Below, one piece after another: positions 17,402 through 26,098 of a stretch of DNA of 64,000 nt. Position 1 is the stretch's first letter, and each line of letters begins with the position of its first letter. Position numbers and translations under genes: made by a program. Source of the stretch: G965247775 sp965247775 (GTDB lineage Bacteria > Chloroflexota > Dehalococcoidia > Bin125); NCBI GenBank assembly GCA_965247775.1, contig OZ252031.1, positions 124,001 through 188,000 of the forward strand. The letters are read 5' to 3'. Below the pieces are notes generated by a model that saw only the letters and a list, made by a program, of their open reading frames with translations, had not been told where the DNA came from and made no database searches.

Positions 17402-18382
17402 ATGGCCACCATCCTGGTCTTCGGCGAGAGCACGGGGGGGCGCGTCGCCCCGATCACGGCGGAGCTGCTCGGCGCCGCCACGCGCATGAGCGCAGCACTG
17501 GGCGCGGACGTGGCTTGCGCCCTCATCGGCAACGATCTGGACGCGGCCGCGCGGGGCGCGGTCGCGGCCGGCGCCGACACCGTCTTCGTCGCCGGCGATC
17601 CCGCGCTGGGCCAGTACCAGACGGACACCTACCTGCCGGTCGCGGCCGGCATCGCTGCGCAGGCCGCGCCGAGCGTCATCCTTTTCGGACAGACCAGCCT
17701 GGGCCGTGACCTGGCCCCGCGCCTGGCCACCCGCCTGGGCAGCGCCGCGGCGACGGACGCCCTCGAGTTGAGCGCCGATGGAGACCGCGTGCGCGTCACG
17801 CGATCCTGCTACGGGGGGAACGCCCGCCAGGTCGTGACCGTGCAGACTGACCCGCAGGTGATCACGGTGCGCGCCAAGTCCCAGGATCCGCTGCCGGAGG
17901 ACTCGGGCCGCCGCGGCGACATCGTTGCAGTGCCGGTTGCGGCCGCCGACGCTCGCGCCAAGCTCGTGGAGAAGGAGACGGCTGAGGCTCAGGGCGTGCG
18001 CTTGGAGGACGCCGCCATCGTGGTTTCCGGTGGCCGCGGTCTTGGCGCTCCGGAAGCCTTCCGGGATCTGGAGCGCCTGGCGAGAATCCTCGGCGGCGCC
18101 GTGGGCGCCAGCCGGGCGGCCTGCGACCTGGGCTGGTATCCGCCCAGCCAGCAGGTGGGCCTGACGGGCACCGTCGTCTCGCCGGAGATCTACATGGCCA
18201 TCGCCATCAGCGGGGCCAGCCAGCACATGGCCGGCTGCGGCGGCAGCAAGAACATCGTGGCCGTCAACAAGGATCCGGACGCCAACATCTTCCGCTACTG
18301 CCGCTTTGGGATCGTCGACGACTACAAGAAGATCCTGCCGGCTTTGGAGGCGGAGATCACGAAGCTCGTCGCGGACGGCTGA
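17402..18382 (+). CDS. etfA: electron transfer flavoprotein subunit alpha
   Basis: A 326-residue EtfA. The N-terminal domain contains ALIGNDLDAAARGAVAAGADTVF and VILFGQTSLGRDLAPRLATRLG. The C-terminal FAD-binding domain shows SGGRGLGAPE, GASRAACDLGWYPPSQQVGLTG, ISGASQHMAGC and NKDPDANIF. These are the expected FAD contacts. It starts at ATG 17402, 26 nt after etfB, in one transcription unit. A hairpin (18431-18449) separates it from the convergent DinB-like gene. Confidence 0.96.
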   Translation: MATILVFGESTGGRVAPITAELLGAATRMSAALGADVACALIGNDLDAAARGAVAAGADTVFVAGDPALGQYQTDTYLPVAAGIAAQAAPSVILFGQTSLGRDLAPRLATRLGSAAATDALELSADGDRVRVTRSCYGGNARQVVTVQTDPQVITVRAKSQDPLPEDSGRRGDIVAVPVAAADARAKLVEKETAEAQGVRLEDAAIVVSGGRGLGAPEAFRDLERLARILGGAVGASRAACDLGWYPPSQQVGLTGTVVSPEIYMAIAISGASQHMAGCGGSKNIVAVNKDPDANIFRYCRFGIVDDYKKILPALEAEITKLVADG

Positions 18383-18430
18383 GAACGGGGATCGCCACCG
18401 AAGTCCTGTGCAGGACGCCCGGATCACCGC

Positions 18431-18449
18431 CGCCGCCCGGTGGGCGGCG
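18431..18449. terminator. 8-bp perfect GC hairpin between convergent genes
   Basis: CGCCGCCC and GGGCGGCG flank a GGT loop. The hairpin lies between the etfA stop (18382) and the stop of the opposing DinB-like gene (18476). No T-tract is present. Confidence 0.5.
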
Positions 18450-18475
18450 TCCGGCGGGCCCCCAGCCGGGACGAG

Positions 18476-18952
18476 CTAGCAGATCCCGTGCGCCTTGCGC
18501 CAGGCCCGGATCTCGGCCGCATGCTCCCGGTCGTGCTCGATGAAGCCGTCGACGAAGTCGTCCGCGGAGATGAGGCGGTCGTCCAACCGGTAACGCGCCT
18601 CGGCGCGCTCTTCATCCGACATCGCGGCCAGCCGGGCCACCAACTCGGCCCGCGAGGCCAGCAGCAGCCGCTGCAGCTCCGTGCGGCCGAGTCCCTTGAC
18701 GCGTGTGAACCACTCCTCATGCATGGCCTCGTCGTTCGCGGGCGCGGGCGCTTGCCCGCGCTCGAGCGCCTGCATAGCGGCGCCGCCCCAAGCGTCCCAG
18801 GCGAGGATGTGCGCCAGGGCCCGGCGGATGCTCCAGTCGCCCACGACGCCGGGCTCATCCAGCAGCGCGTCATCGAGTGGCGCGAAGCTTTGCGCCAGGA
18901 CGTGGCGGGCATCATCGAGGTCGGCGGTGCTGCTGCGCGCTTCGACGGCCAT
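18476..18952 (-). CDS. DinB/ClbS-type four-helix bundle protein
   Basis: A 158-residue, mostly helical protein of the DinB-like superfamily. The first His-bearing helix reads GDWSIRRALAHILAWD, and the C-terminal helix DGFIEHDREHAAEIRAW supplies two more His residues, together a plausible metal site. Relatives include thiol-dependent transferases and ClbS/DfsB self-protection proteins. No neighbour points to a substrate. On the minus strand upstream, a GATACT-like box could be a promoter. Confidence 0.65.
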   Translation of the reverse strand: MAVEARSSTADLDDARHVLAQSFAPLDDALLDEPGVVGDWSIRRALAHILAWDAWGGAAMQALERGQAPAPANDEAMHEEWFTRVKGLGRTELQRLLLASRAELVARLAAMSDEERAEARYRLDDRLISADDFVDGFIEHDREHAAEIRAWRKAHGIC

Positions 18953-19345
18953 CGCACTCCCGGCGGCGCGTCGCCCGGCGCGGGCAGGCGCGCTGCTTTT
19001 AGTATCGCAAGCGCGGGGACGCGGCGCCGCGCCTCAGTGTCCAGCCGGGCACTCCGTTCCAGGTGCACCAGCGGGGATGGGCCCGGAGCCCCGCCCGCCG
19101 ACATGGCCGGGACCTTACCAGACGCCCAGCGGAGCGGTACGTACAGCCGGGCACACTCGCGCAGCGGCAGGTGACGGAACGTGTGTAGGGCCCAGGGCGT
19201 GGTTCGCTTGACGGGTCAGATCGGCCCTGGGTGTCCTCGCGGCGCGGGCCCCGACGGCCTTCTTTCGTGTTTGCCCTACCCTGGGCCGTGGACTGCGACC
19301 GGCCCCTGGCCGGCCCGGCGTCTGGCGCGGAGAGCACGAAGCTGC
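18953..19345. other. gene-free stretch between divergent genes
   Basis: About 390 bases with no convincing gene on either strand. An 8-bp inverted repeat (CCCAGGGC and GCCCTGGG, about 19190-19233) is visible. No clean promoter box was found in front of coaE. Confidence 0.4.
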
Positions 19346-19987
19346 ATGCGATCCATCGGACTCACCGGCGGGATCGCCTCCGGGAAGACCACGGTCAGCG
19401 CGATCCTCGCGGATCTCGGCGCCCTGATCATCGACGCGGATCGCCTGGGTCACCGCGCCTATGAGCCCGGCGGGGACACCTTCCGCCGCGTCGTTAAGGC
19501 GTTCGGCCCGGACATCGTCGCTGCGGATGGCACGATCGACCGCGCCGCCCTGGGCGCTCGAGTCTTCGCGGATCCGGGACAGATGATGCGCCTCACGGAG
19601 ATGGTCTGGCCGGCGATCGGCGCGCTCGTCCAGGAGGAGCTAGCGACGGAGGCCGCGACCGGCGTGGAAGTCGCCATCGTGGAGGCGGCTGTCCTCTTCG
19701 AGGCCGGCTGGGAGGCACTGGTGGACGAGGTCTGGGTCGTGAGCGTGCCGCCGCTGGTTGCGCGAGAGCGGCTGATGCGGCGCAATGGTCTGAGCGCCGC
19801 GGAAGCGGAGGCTCGCATCGCCTCGCAGCTCTCCAACGCGGAGCGCGAGGCTCGCGCCGATATCATTCTCAGCACGGATTGCCCCCTGGCCCAGGTGCGC
19901 GGCCGGGTGGAGGAGGCTTGGCGGGGACTGCAGGCGCGCATCGCGCTCGCGCCGCAGGCCGCCAGCAGCGAGCGGAGTGCCCTATGA
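19346..19987 (+). CDS. coaE: dephospho-CoA kinase
   Basis: A 213-residue P-loop kinase catalysing the last step of coenzyme A synthesis. The N-terminus is IGLTGGIASGKTTVS (Walker A). It is followed by IDADRLGHRAY, which matches the substrate-binding D-D/A-D motif, and EAAVLFEAGWE, which matches the LLFE motif. The lid region has RLMRRNGLSAAEAEARIASQ. The start ATG at 19346 is chosen because homology begins there. Its stop overlaps the next ATG (ATGA at 19984), so it is translationally coupled to the AAA+ gene. Confidence 0.94.
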   Translation: MRSIGLTGGIASGKTTVSAILADLGALIIDADRLGHRAYEPGGDTFRRVVKAFGPDIVAADGTIDRAALGARVFADPGQMMRLTEMVWPAIGALVQEELATEAATGVEVAIVEAAVLFEAGWEALVDEVWVVSVPPLVARERLMRRNGLSAAEAEARIASQLSNAEREARADIILSTDCPLAQVRGRVEEAWRGLQARIALAPQAASSERSAL

Positions 19988-20880
19988 CCAGTCGGACCGA
20001 GGGTGTGATGGCGGAATACCGCTCCTGGGCGGTAGAGGAGTTCCGTTTGGAGGAGGAGCCCTACTACGTCCCCGTTGGGGACGAGGTCGAACTCTTCCGG
20101 GCGTCCTGGGACGCCAAGATTCCGGTTCTCCTCAAGGGCCCCACGGGCTGCGGCAAGACCCGCTTCGTGGAGTACATGGCCTATCACCTCCACCGGCCAC
20201 TCGTCGTCGTGAAGGACGGCACGAAGAGCATCGAGAGGGAGACCAACCTTCCGCTGGTGACTGTGGCCTGCCACGAGGACCTCACCGCCTCCGATCTGGT
20301 GGGCCGTTACCTGCTGGAAGGCGAGAGGACCCAGTGGATCGACGGGCCCCTGACGCGCGCCGTCAAGGCCGGCGCCATCTGCTATCTGGACGAGGTGGTG
20401 GAGGCGCGCAAAGACACGACCGTGCTGATCCACCCGCTGACGGACCACCGGCGCGTCCTGCCCGTGGAGAAGAGGTCAGAGCTGCTGCAGGCTCGTGACG
20501 GCTTCCTGCTGGTGATCTCGTTCAACCCGGGCTACCAAAGCGCGCTCAAAGACCTCAAGCAGAGCACGCGGCAACGCTTCATCTCGATCGAGTTCGGTTA
20601 CCCCTCGCGGGAAGTGGAGGCCGAGATCGTGGCGCATGAAGCCGGGATCGACCTCGATGTCGCGTTGAACCTGGCGAAGATGGCCGAGAAGGTGCGGAAT
20701 CTGCGCGAGCACGGCCTCTCGGAGGGGGCCAGCACCCGCCTGCTGATCTACGCGGGCAAGCTGATGGGCAACGGCATCGCCGCGCGGCGCGCCTGCCAAG
20801 TGGCCGTTGCCTGGGCCCTGACCGACGATGGGGACGTGCAACGCAGCATCGAGGAGGTCATCTCCTCGATCTTCGAGTAG
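19984..20880 (+). CDS. MoxR-type AAA+ ATPase (CbbQ/NorQ-like)
   Basis: A 298-residue AAA+ ATPase. Walker A is GPTGCGKTRFVEYM near residue 49, the Walker B region ICYLDEVVEARKD near 134, sensor 1 LLVISFNPGYQ near 178, then STRQRFISIEF with the arginine finger region. It is closest in layout to CbbQ/NorQ/GvpN proteins, which work with a VWA partner to remodel metal enzymes such as Rubisco or nitric oxide reductase. The VWA partner is encoded two genes downstream (21540-24764). No such client is present in this window. An internal start at ATG 20008 is possible. Confidence 0.88.
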   Translation: MTSRTEGVMAEYRSWAVEEFRLEEEPYYVPVGDEVELFRASWDAKIPVLLKGPTGCGKTRFVEYMAYHLHRPLVVVKDGTKSIERETNLPLVTVACHEDLTASDLVGRYLLEGERTQWIDGPLTRAVKAGAICYLDEVVEARKDTTVLIHPLTDHRRVLPVEKRSELLQARDGFLLVISFNPGYQSALKDLKQSTRQRFISIEFGYPSREVEAEIVAHEAGIDLDVALNLAKMAEKVRNLREHGLSEGASTRLLIYAGKLMGNGIAARRACQVAVAWALTDDGDVQRSIEEVISSIFE

Positions 20881-20883
20881 CTC

Positions 20884-21543
20884 GTGCGGATCGGGATCGT
20901 CTCGGACGTCCACGGCAACATTGAGGCGCTGGACCAGGCCGTCGCCGCCATGGGCCGCGTCGACGAGTTGATCTGCGCGGGCGACGCCTGCTACCAGTTC
21001 CGCTTCTCCAATGACGTCGCGCGGCGTCTGCGCGAGATTGGGGCGCGCTACGTCCTGGGGAACCACGAGGAGATCCTGCTCAGCCCCGCCGGGATCCGTG
21101 CGCAGCAGTCGGGCCGGGTGGACCAAGAGCTGCTGGGCTGGACGGCGGAACAGCCGGCGGTGCTGCGCACGCGCGTGGACGGCAAGCGGCTGCTGCTTTT
21201 CCACGCCACGCCCTGGGCGCCGAACCGCGACTACCTCTATCCGTCCAGCCCCGACCTGCGCAAGCTGGCGGAGGAAGAGGCGGACATCATTGTCTACGGG
21301 CACACGCACTATCAGCTGGTCCGACGTGTGGGCCGGGCGCTGGTCGTGAACCCCGGCTCGACGGGTGAGCCGCGCGACCCCAACAACGACTTCCAAGTTT
21401 CGTATGCTGTCCTGGACACCGCCGCGGAGGAGGTGAGCGTCGGGAACTTCCCCGACCCTACCCGCACGGTGGCCAGACACTCGGGCGTCACCCCGGCCAG
21501 CGGAGTCCGGCGCGCCGTGAGCGAAGGACGCAGGGAGCCATGA
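20884..21543 (+). CDS. calcineurin-like metallophosphoesterase (YfcE/MJ0936 type)
   Basis: A 219-residue phosphoesterase. Metal-binding motifs are in order: SDVHGN (residues 7-12), ICAGDA, LGNHE and, near the end of the domain, YGHTHYQ. This is the small single-domain class that hydrolyses phosphodiesters in vitro and often has an unknown physiological substrate. The start GTG at 20884 is 3 nt after the AAA+ gene. The stop overlaps the VWA gene start at 21540 by 4 nt. That tight packing implies joint expression with the AAA+/VWA pair, which is unusual for a MoxR operon. Confidence 0.87.
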   Translation: MRIGIVSDVHGNIEALDQAVAAMGRVDELICAGDACYQFRFSNDVARRLREIGARYVLGNHEEILLSPAGIRAQQSGRVDQELLGWTAEQPAVLRTRVDGKRLLLFHATPWAPNRDYLYPSSPDLRKLAEEEADIIVYGHTHYQLVRRVGRALVVNPGSTGEPRDPNNDFQVSYAVLDTAAEEVSVGNFPDPTRTVARHSGVTPASGVRRAVSEGRREP

Positions 21544-24500
21544 CGGAGGCGGCGCTGGACCGAGTGCGCGAGGCGCTGAGCGCGTTCCCGCCTGCCCTGC
21601 AGCAGGAGTTCGACGGATCCCGTGCGCTCCTCAGCGCCCTGCTCTCTCCGCCCGAGTTGGAGGACTGGGCCAGCGACGGGCTCGCGATCGCGCGGCACTC
21701 GCTGCGCTCCTGGGAGGCCGCGGGCGAATTTTTCCGCGCCAGTCCGGGCATGCTGGAGCAACTCCCGTTTCCCCGCTTCCGCGAGTGGACGCGCACAGGG
21801 GCCGAATTGGTGGAATCCTCGCCCGCGCTCGCGGGGGCCTACTTTCGCGCCAGCCCGCCCGCGCTGCGCTACTTGTCCGTGACGCAAGCGCCGGACTGGG
21901 GCGCGCAGGGCCGCTCGCTCTACAAGGGCACGTGGAAGTCCGGCTCGCTGGCGGCCCAATACTTCGAGATCAGCCCGGCCATCTTGCCGCAGCTGCCGCT
22001 GAACCAGATGCGCTTGCTCGTGGAATTGATTGATTCCCTCTCGGGCCATTCCTACGAACTCGCGAGCGCCTGCCTGGCCATGGCCCCGGGCGTGCTGGAG
22101 CAGCTCGAGCGGCCCGACCGAGCGCCGTTCCTGGAGTTTGGGTCCGTGGTGGCGCACACCGCCTGGGTGGACGCTCGCGTCTATTTCGAGCGCGGGCCGG
22201 CGCTGGTGCACCACGTTCACCCCCAACAGCGCGCCCGCTTCCTGGCCCTGGCCGGGCGCGTGGCGCTGGACGTGGGCCGGCTCGGTCATCCGTACTTCAT
22301 GGAGGCCTCGCAGTCCCTGGCCGAGATCGACCGGGATGACCATCGCGAGATGCTGGAACTCGCGGAAGGGCTCGCCCCGGCCTCGGGGGTGGCGGCCATG
22401 GAGTTCATTAAGTCGGCGCCGGAAGTGCTGCGGCGGCTGCGCCCGGAGGACTTGCCCCGCTGGCAGGCGTCCGGCCGCGCGATTCTGGAGAGCAGTCCCG
22501 ACGGGGGTGAGGCCTTCTTCCGGCTGGAGTCGTCCAAGGGGGAGGACATCATTGATGCGCTCTCCTCCCGGGTGGAGCTGGAGCGGGTGAGCGATCTGAT
22601 CCGCATGTACTGCAAAGCCCTGACCGGCGCGGACGTGGCGGTGCACTCGGCGGAGCAGCTGGCGGAGAAGGGCGTGGGCTGGGTGGATGAGTCGAGCCCG
22701 ACCACGGAGGGCACCGCGATCTATCTGCCGCCGATGGTGGAGCAGTACGCGGGCAAGGACGAGAACTTCGCGGTCTACAAGGTCTTCGCGACACACCAGG
22801 CGGCGCGTCTGGAGTTCGGCTCGTTCGAGTTCGACTTCGCCCGGCCAGGGCACGTCTTCCATCGCGCGGCCCGCGACGAGGTCGAGCCGCAGGGCGCCGC
22901 CGAGAGCGCCGAGGCGGTGACCGCGATGGAGCGGTTCTTCGACGGCTTCCCCGATCGCCAGCTCGCCCACGACATCTTCACGATCGTGGAGGACACCCGC
23001 ATCGATACGATGGTCAAGCGGGAGTACGCCGGGATTCGCAAGCCGATGTCGCGGCTGCAGGAGGCGGCGATCGAGCGGCGCCGTCCGCTGGAGCAGATGC
23101 CGGCGCGGCAGGCGATGATCGAGAATCTGCTGCGCGCCAGCCTGGACGAGAGCCTGCGCGTGCGCTGGCCGGAGGGGATGCAGGAGCTGATGCGCGAACC
23201 GCTGCGCATCCTGGGCCGCATCCGCCACGAGCGGGCCAGCGTGGAGGACTCGGCCGCTGCGACCCAGGTCCTCTACCAGTGGATCCGGCGCATCCCGAAC
23301 GTGGAGATGGACGAGGCCGACTGGAGCGAGGTGGAGAACCCGGAGGGGGCGGAGGAGGACATGCTCGACCTCGCGCCGGAGGGCGGGGAGGGCTCGATGG
23401 ACTCGTCGCAGGCGCTCCCCGCGGGGGAGGAGCAGCCCTACGAGAGCCCGGACCCGATCGACTTCCGAGGCGACTTCAAGCCGGAACTCGTGCAACTCCT
23501 GATGAAGCTGAGGGAACAGACGGGGGATGGCGAGGCGCCGCCGGTGCAGCTGACCAAGGAGCAGATCCAGGAGCTGCTGGAGAAGAGCACCGAGATCAAC
23601 GTGAGCGATCTCGTGGACGGCGACCTGGACGACTCCAGCGGCATGTTCCTGGACAACCTCATGAAGGAGGTGGAGCAGCAGCTGCAGCAATCGCAGCGGG
23701 AGGGCCAGACCGGCGAGGGCAGCGATTCGGACGACAGCGACGAGCCCCTGCCGGAGATCGCCGAGTCCTTCTACTACGACGAGTGGGACTTCCGCGCCAG
23801 CGACTACAAGCCGCGCTGGTGCCGGGTGCAGGAGATGCGGCTGGACTCGGGAGAGGCGGACTACTACGAGCGCACGCTGGCGGAGCACGCGGCGCTGGTG
23901 CAGGAGACACGGCGCCAGTTCGAGCAGCTGAAGCCGGAGATGTTCCGCAAGATCAAGCGCCTGCCCGATGGCGACGACTACGACCTGGACGCGGTGGTGG
24001 AGTGGATCGTGCAGCGCAAGGCGCAGGCGCCAACGGACGCCAAGCTCTATTACCGGCGCAACAAGGTGGAGCGGGACGTGGCGGTGGCCTTTCTGCTGGA
24101 CATGTCCGCGTCGACGGACGAGGAGATCAGCAAGCACCAGCCTCGTCCGCAGACGGACGACTCCTTCGACGACGACCCGCGCAAGTACCTCAGTTGGTGG
24201 GCGCAGAAGCGGGCGCAGGAGGCGCACAGCCCGGCCAAGCGGATCATCGACCTGGAGAAGGAGGCCAGCGTTCTGCTGATCGAGGCGCTGGAGACGATCG
24301 GCGATACGTACGGGGTCTACGGGTTCAGCGGCTACGGCCGGGACAACGTGGAGTTCTACGTAATCAAGGACATGGAGGAAACCCTGAGCGAGACCGTCAA
24401 GGAGCGTATCGACACGATCGCGCCGGTCCGCTCCACGCGCATGGGTCCCGCCATCCGGCACTGCATTTCCAAGCTCAACCAGACCGGGGCGAAGGTGAAG

Positions 24501-24764
24501 ATCCTGGTTCTGCTTTCGGACGGGCGGCCGCAGGACCATGGCTACGGGCGCGACCGTACCGAGAAGGAATACGCGATCCACGACACGCGCATGGCGCTGA
24601 TCGAGGCGCGGCGGGAGGGGATGACGCCCTTCTGTCTGACGGTGGACCGGGCGGGGCATGACTACCTCAAGCAGATGTGCCAGGACATGGGCTACGAGGT
24701 GGTGGGGGATATCGAGTCGTTGCCGCGGCGGCTGCCGACGCTCTACCGGCGGCTGACGCAGTAG
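21540..24764 (+). CDS. large VWA-domain protein with N-terminal helical repeats (NorD/CbbO-like)
   Basis: A 1074-residue protein. Residues 45-340 contain about seven degenerate repeats of 36-40 residues built on the pattern A-x2-YF-x2-SP-x3-L, for example EFFRASPGMLEQL, AYFRASPPALRYL, QYFEISPAILPQL and EFIKSAPEVLRRL. This suggests an alpha-solenoid. The middle is acidic and low in complexity (about 595-740). The C-terminal VWA domain has a MIDAS start DMSASTDE near residue 853 and later LLSDGRPQD. Partnership with the AAA+ protein at 19984 is expected from NorQ/NorD and CbbQ/CbbO precedents. It overlaps the convergent MBL gene by 22 bp. Confidence 0.85.
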   Translation: MTEAALDRVREALSAFPPALQQEFDGSRALLSALLSPPELEDWASDGLAIARHSLRSWEAAGEFFRASPGMLEQLPFPRFREWTRTGAELVESSPALAGAYFRASPPALRYLSVTQAPDWGAQGRSLYKGTWKSGSLAAQYFEISPAILPQLPLNQMRLLVELIDSLSGHSYELASACLAMAPGVLEQLERPDRAPFLEFGSVVAHTAWVDARVYFERGPALVHHVHPQQRARFLALAGRVALDVGRLGHPYFMEASQSLAEIDRDDHREMLELAEGLAPASGVAAMEFIKSAPEVLRRLRPEDLPRWQASGRAILESSPDGGEAFFRLESSKGEDIIDALSSRVELERVSDLIRMYCKALTGADVAVHSAEQLAEKGVGWVDESSPTTEGTAIYLPPMVEQYAGKDENFAVYKVFATHQAARLEFGSFEFDFARPGHVFHRAARDEVEPQGAAESAEAVTAMERFFDGFPDRQLAHDIFTIVEDTRIDTMVKREYAGIRKPMSRLQEAAIERRRPLEQMPARQAMIENLLRASLDESLRVRWPEGMQELMREPLRILGRIRHERASVEDSAAATQVLYQWIRRIPNVEMDEADWSEVENPEGAEEDMLDLAPEGGEGSMDSSQALPAGEEQPYESPDPIDFRGDFKPELVQLLMKLREQTGDGEAPPVQLTKEQIQELLEKSTEINVSDLVDGDLDDSSGMFLDNLMKEVEQQLQQSQREGQTGEGSDSDDSDEPLPEIAESFYYDEWDFRASDYKPRWCRVQEMRLDSGEADYYERTLAEHAALVQETRRQFEQLKPEMFRKIKRLPDGDDYDLDAVVEWIVQRKAQAPTDAKLYYRRNKVERDVAVAFLLDMSASTDEEISKHQPRPQTDDSFDDDPRKYLSWWAQKRAQEAHSPAKRIIDLEKEASVLLIEALETIGDTYGVYGFSGYGRDNVEFYVIKDMEETLSETVKERIDTIAPVRSTRMGPAIRHCISKLNQTGAKVKILVLLSDGRPQDHGYGRDRTEKEYAIHDTRMALIEARREGMTPFCLTVDRAGHDYLKQMCQDMGYEVVGDIESLPRRLPTLYRRLTQ

Positions 24765-25768
24765 GCGGCGTTGCCTGCGCCCTCCTCCTCCACGATGTCG
24801 CCGCGCTCGGCGAGGGCGTCGATGTGGCCGACGACTTCGGCCATGGCCTGCCAGAGGCGGCCGTCGGGCAGGTGGGGGAAGAACTTGCACAGCAGCTCGT
24901 AGGGGGTGAGGGGGCCGTCGCGGAGGAAGCGGAGGACGCGCCCCTGGCGCTTGGCGTGATGGTCCAGGGTGCGGGCGATGGCGGCGGGCGCGTCCTCGTT
25001 GGGGCCGCCGTGGCCGGGGTAGAGATGGCGGGGGCGGTGCGCAGCGATGCGCTGCAGGGATCGGGTGTAGGCGGGGAGGCTGCGGAAGCGGCTGCGGTCG
25101 GCGAGGAAGTGGATGCCGGGGTTGGGGGTGATGCGGGGCAGCAACTGGTCGCCGCTGAACAGGCAGCCCGAAGCCTCTTCCAGATAGACGGCGTTGCCCG
25201 GGGTGTGCCCCGGGGCGGAGAGGAAGGTCAGCGCCCGCTCTCCCAACCGGACGACATCGCCGTCGTGGAGCCGGCGGTCGGGGGAGAAGGGGGCGCCGCG
25301 GAGGAAGCCGGGCCAGCGCTCTCGCGTGGGGGTTTGTCCCTTGGTGAGCCGCTCCTCCCGCGCCGCCTGGGCGCGCAAGAAGCGCTCCAGCCGTTGCGCC
25401 GGCACGCCCGCTTCCAGGAAGAAGCGGAAGACCAAGTCGCTCTGGAAGCGGACGACGCGGTCGCCGAGGAGGAAGCGGTCGACCTCGTCGGCCGAGGCGG
25501 CGACCTCGGCGCCTGTCTGCTGCCAGCGGCGAGCGAGGCCGCAGTGGTCGATGTGGGCGTGGGTGATGAGGACGGTGCGTACGTCGGATACGTCCAGGCC
25601 GGCGGCGTGGAGTTGGGCGGCGAGTACGTCCCAAGCGCCCTCGTAGTCGGGGCCGGCGTCGATGAGGAGGACGCCTTGGGAGGAGGGGAGGGCGTAGATC
25701 CAGTTGGCTCCCAGGGCAATGGAGAGGACGTTGTGCTCGTCGAGCATGCCGGCGTCGGACTCGGTCAC
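24743..25768 (-). CDS. MBL-fold metallo-hydrolase
   Basis: A 341-residue metallo-beta-lactamase-fold protein. The metal motif HAHIDHCG follows ITHAH near residue 70. Then come APGHTPGNAVY, LFSGDQLLPRITPNPG and YPGHGGPNEDA, giving a complete set of ligands. The C-terminal winged-helix-like extension (about 265-341) is typical of the LACTB2/glyoxalase-II-like branch. The start GTG 25768 gives the longest conserved product; ATG 25747 is an alternative, and neither has a clear ribosome site. The 3' ends of this gene and the VWA gene overlap by 22 bp. Confidence 0.88.
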   Translation of the reverse strand: MTESDAGMLDEHNVLSIALGANWIYALPSSQGVLLIDAGPDYEGAWDVLAAQLHAAGLDVSDVRTVLITHAHIDHCGLARRWQQTGAEVAASADEVDRFLLGDRVVRFQSDLVFRFFLEAGVPAQRLERFLRAQAAREERLTKGQTPTRERWPGFLRGAPFSPDRRLHDGDVVRLGERALTFLSAPGHTPGNAVYLEEASGCLFSGDQLLPRITPNPGIHFLADRSRFRSLPAYTRSLQRIAAHRPRHLYPGHGGPNEDAPAAIARTLDHHAKRQGRVLRFLRDGPLTPYELLCKFFPHLPDGRLWQAMAEVVGHIDALAERGDIVEEEGAGNAAYCVSRR

Positions 25769-25835
25769 CGGCGGAGTGTGACCGCGGCGGGGCCGGCGAG
25801 CAAGGTGGGCCGAGTCGTTCGGTGGGTGCGCCGCC

Positions 25836-26051
25836 GATCACGCCGAAGTCATCGCCCTCCCCCAGGCAATCGGCCGCATCGACCGCGAGGGCGGCGAAGC
25901 CCTGGACCGCGCGGCCTCTTCGTCTGGGGTCAGACCTTCAGCGACATCGACCCCTTCACCATCGAGGCCGTCACCCAAACGACCGAGCCCCGCCCTCCAC
26001 GCCGTCGCCGACCGCTCCACCATCCCCGACCGCGAAGGCGCCTGCGGCTGA
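25836..26051 (+). pseudogene. remnant of an unidentified protein gene (frameshifted)
   Basis: Three stretches with good coding character follow each other in three different phases: HAEVIALPQAIGRIDREGG (from about 25836), then GLFVWGQTFSDIDPFTIEAV (about 25920-25980), then ALHAVADRSTIPDREGACG ending at TGA 26049-26051. Together they read like one continuous protein interrupted by two indels and missing its start. I do not recognise the family. It lies at the left edge of a segment whose strand composition differs from both flanks. Confidence 0.55.
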
Positions 26052-26098
26052 TCCCCCGCTCATCACACCACGGGCTACCCAACCCGGGAGGAATCCGC

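Noticed and set aside
19000..20000. A replication origin at the composition switch
   Set aside because: No dnaA, dnaN or DnaA-box cluster is visible; the skew was judged only by eye.
19984..24764. A complete CbbQO Rubisco activase or NorQD system
   Set aside because: Neither Rubisco nor nitric oxide reductase genes are present, and the N-terminal repeats and phosphoesterase do not match those operons.
21312..25841. A 1509-codon open frame on the minus strand opposite the VWA gene
   Set aside because: Its product is a low-complexity Arg/Leu/His string without motifs, and the plus strand encodes a coherent VWA protein. Long antisense frames are expected at this GC content.
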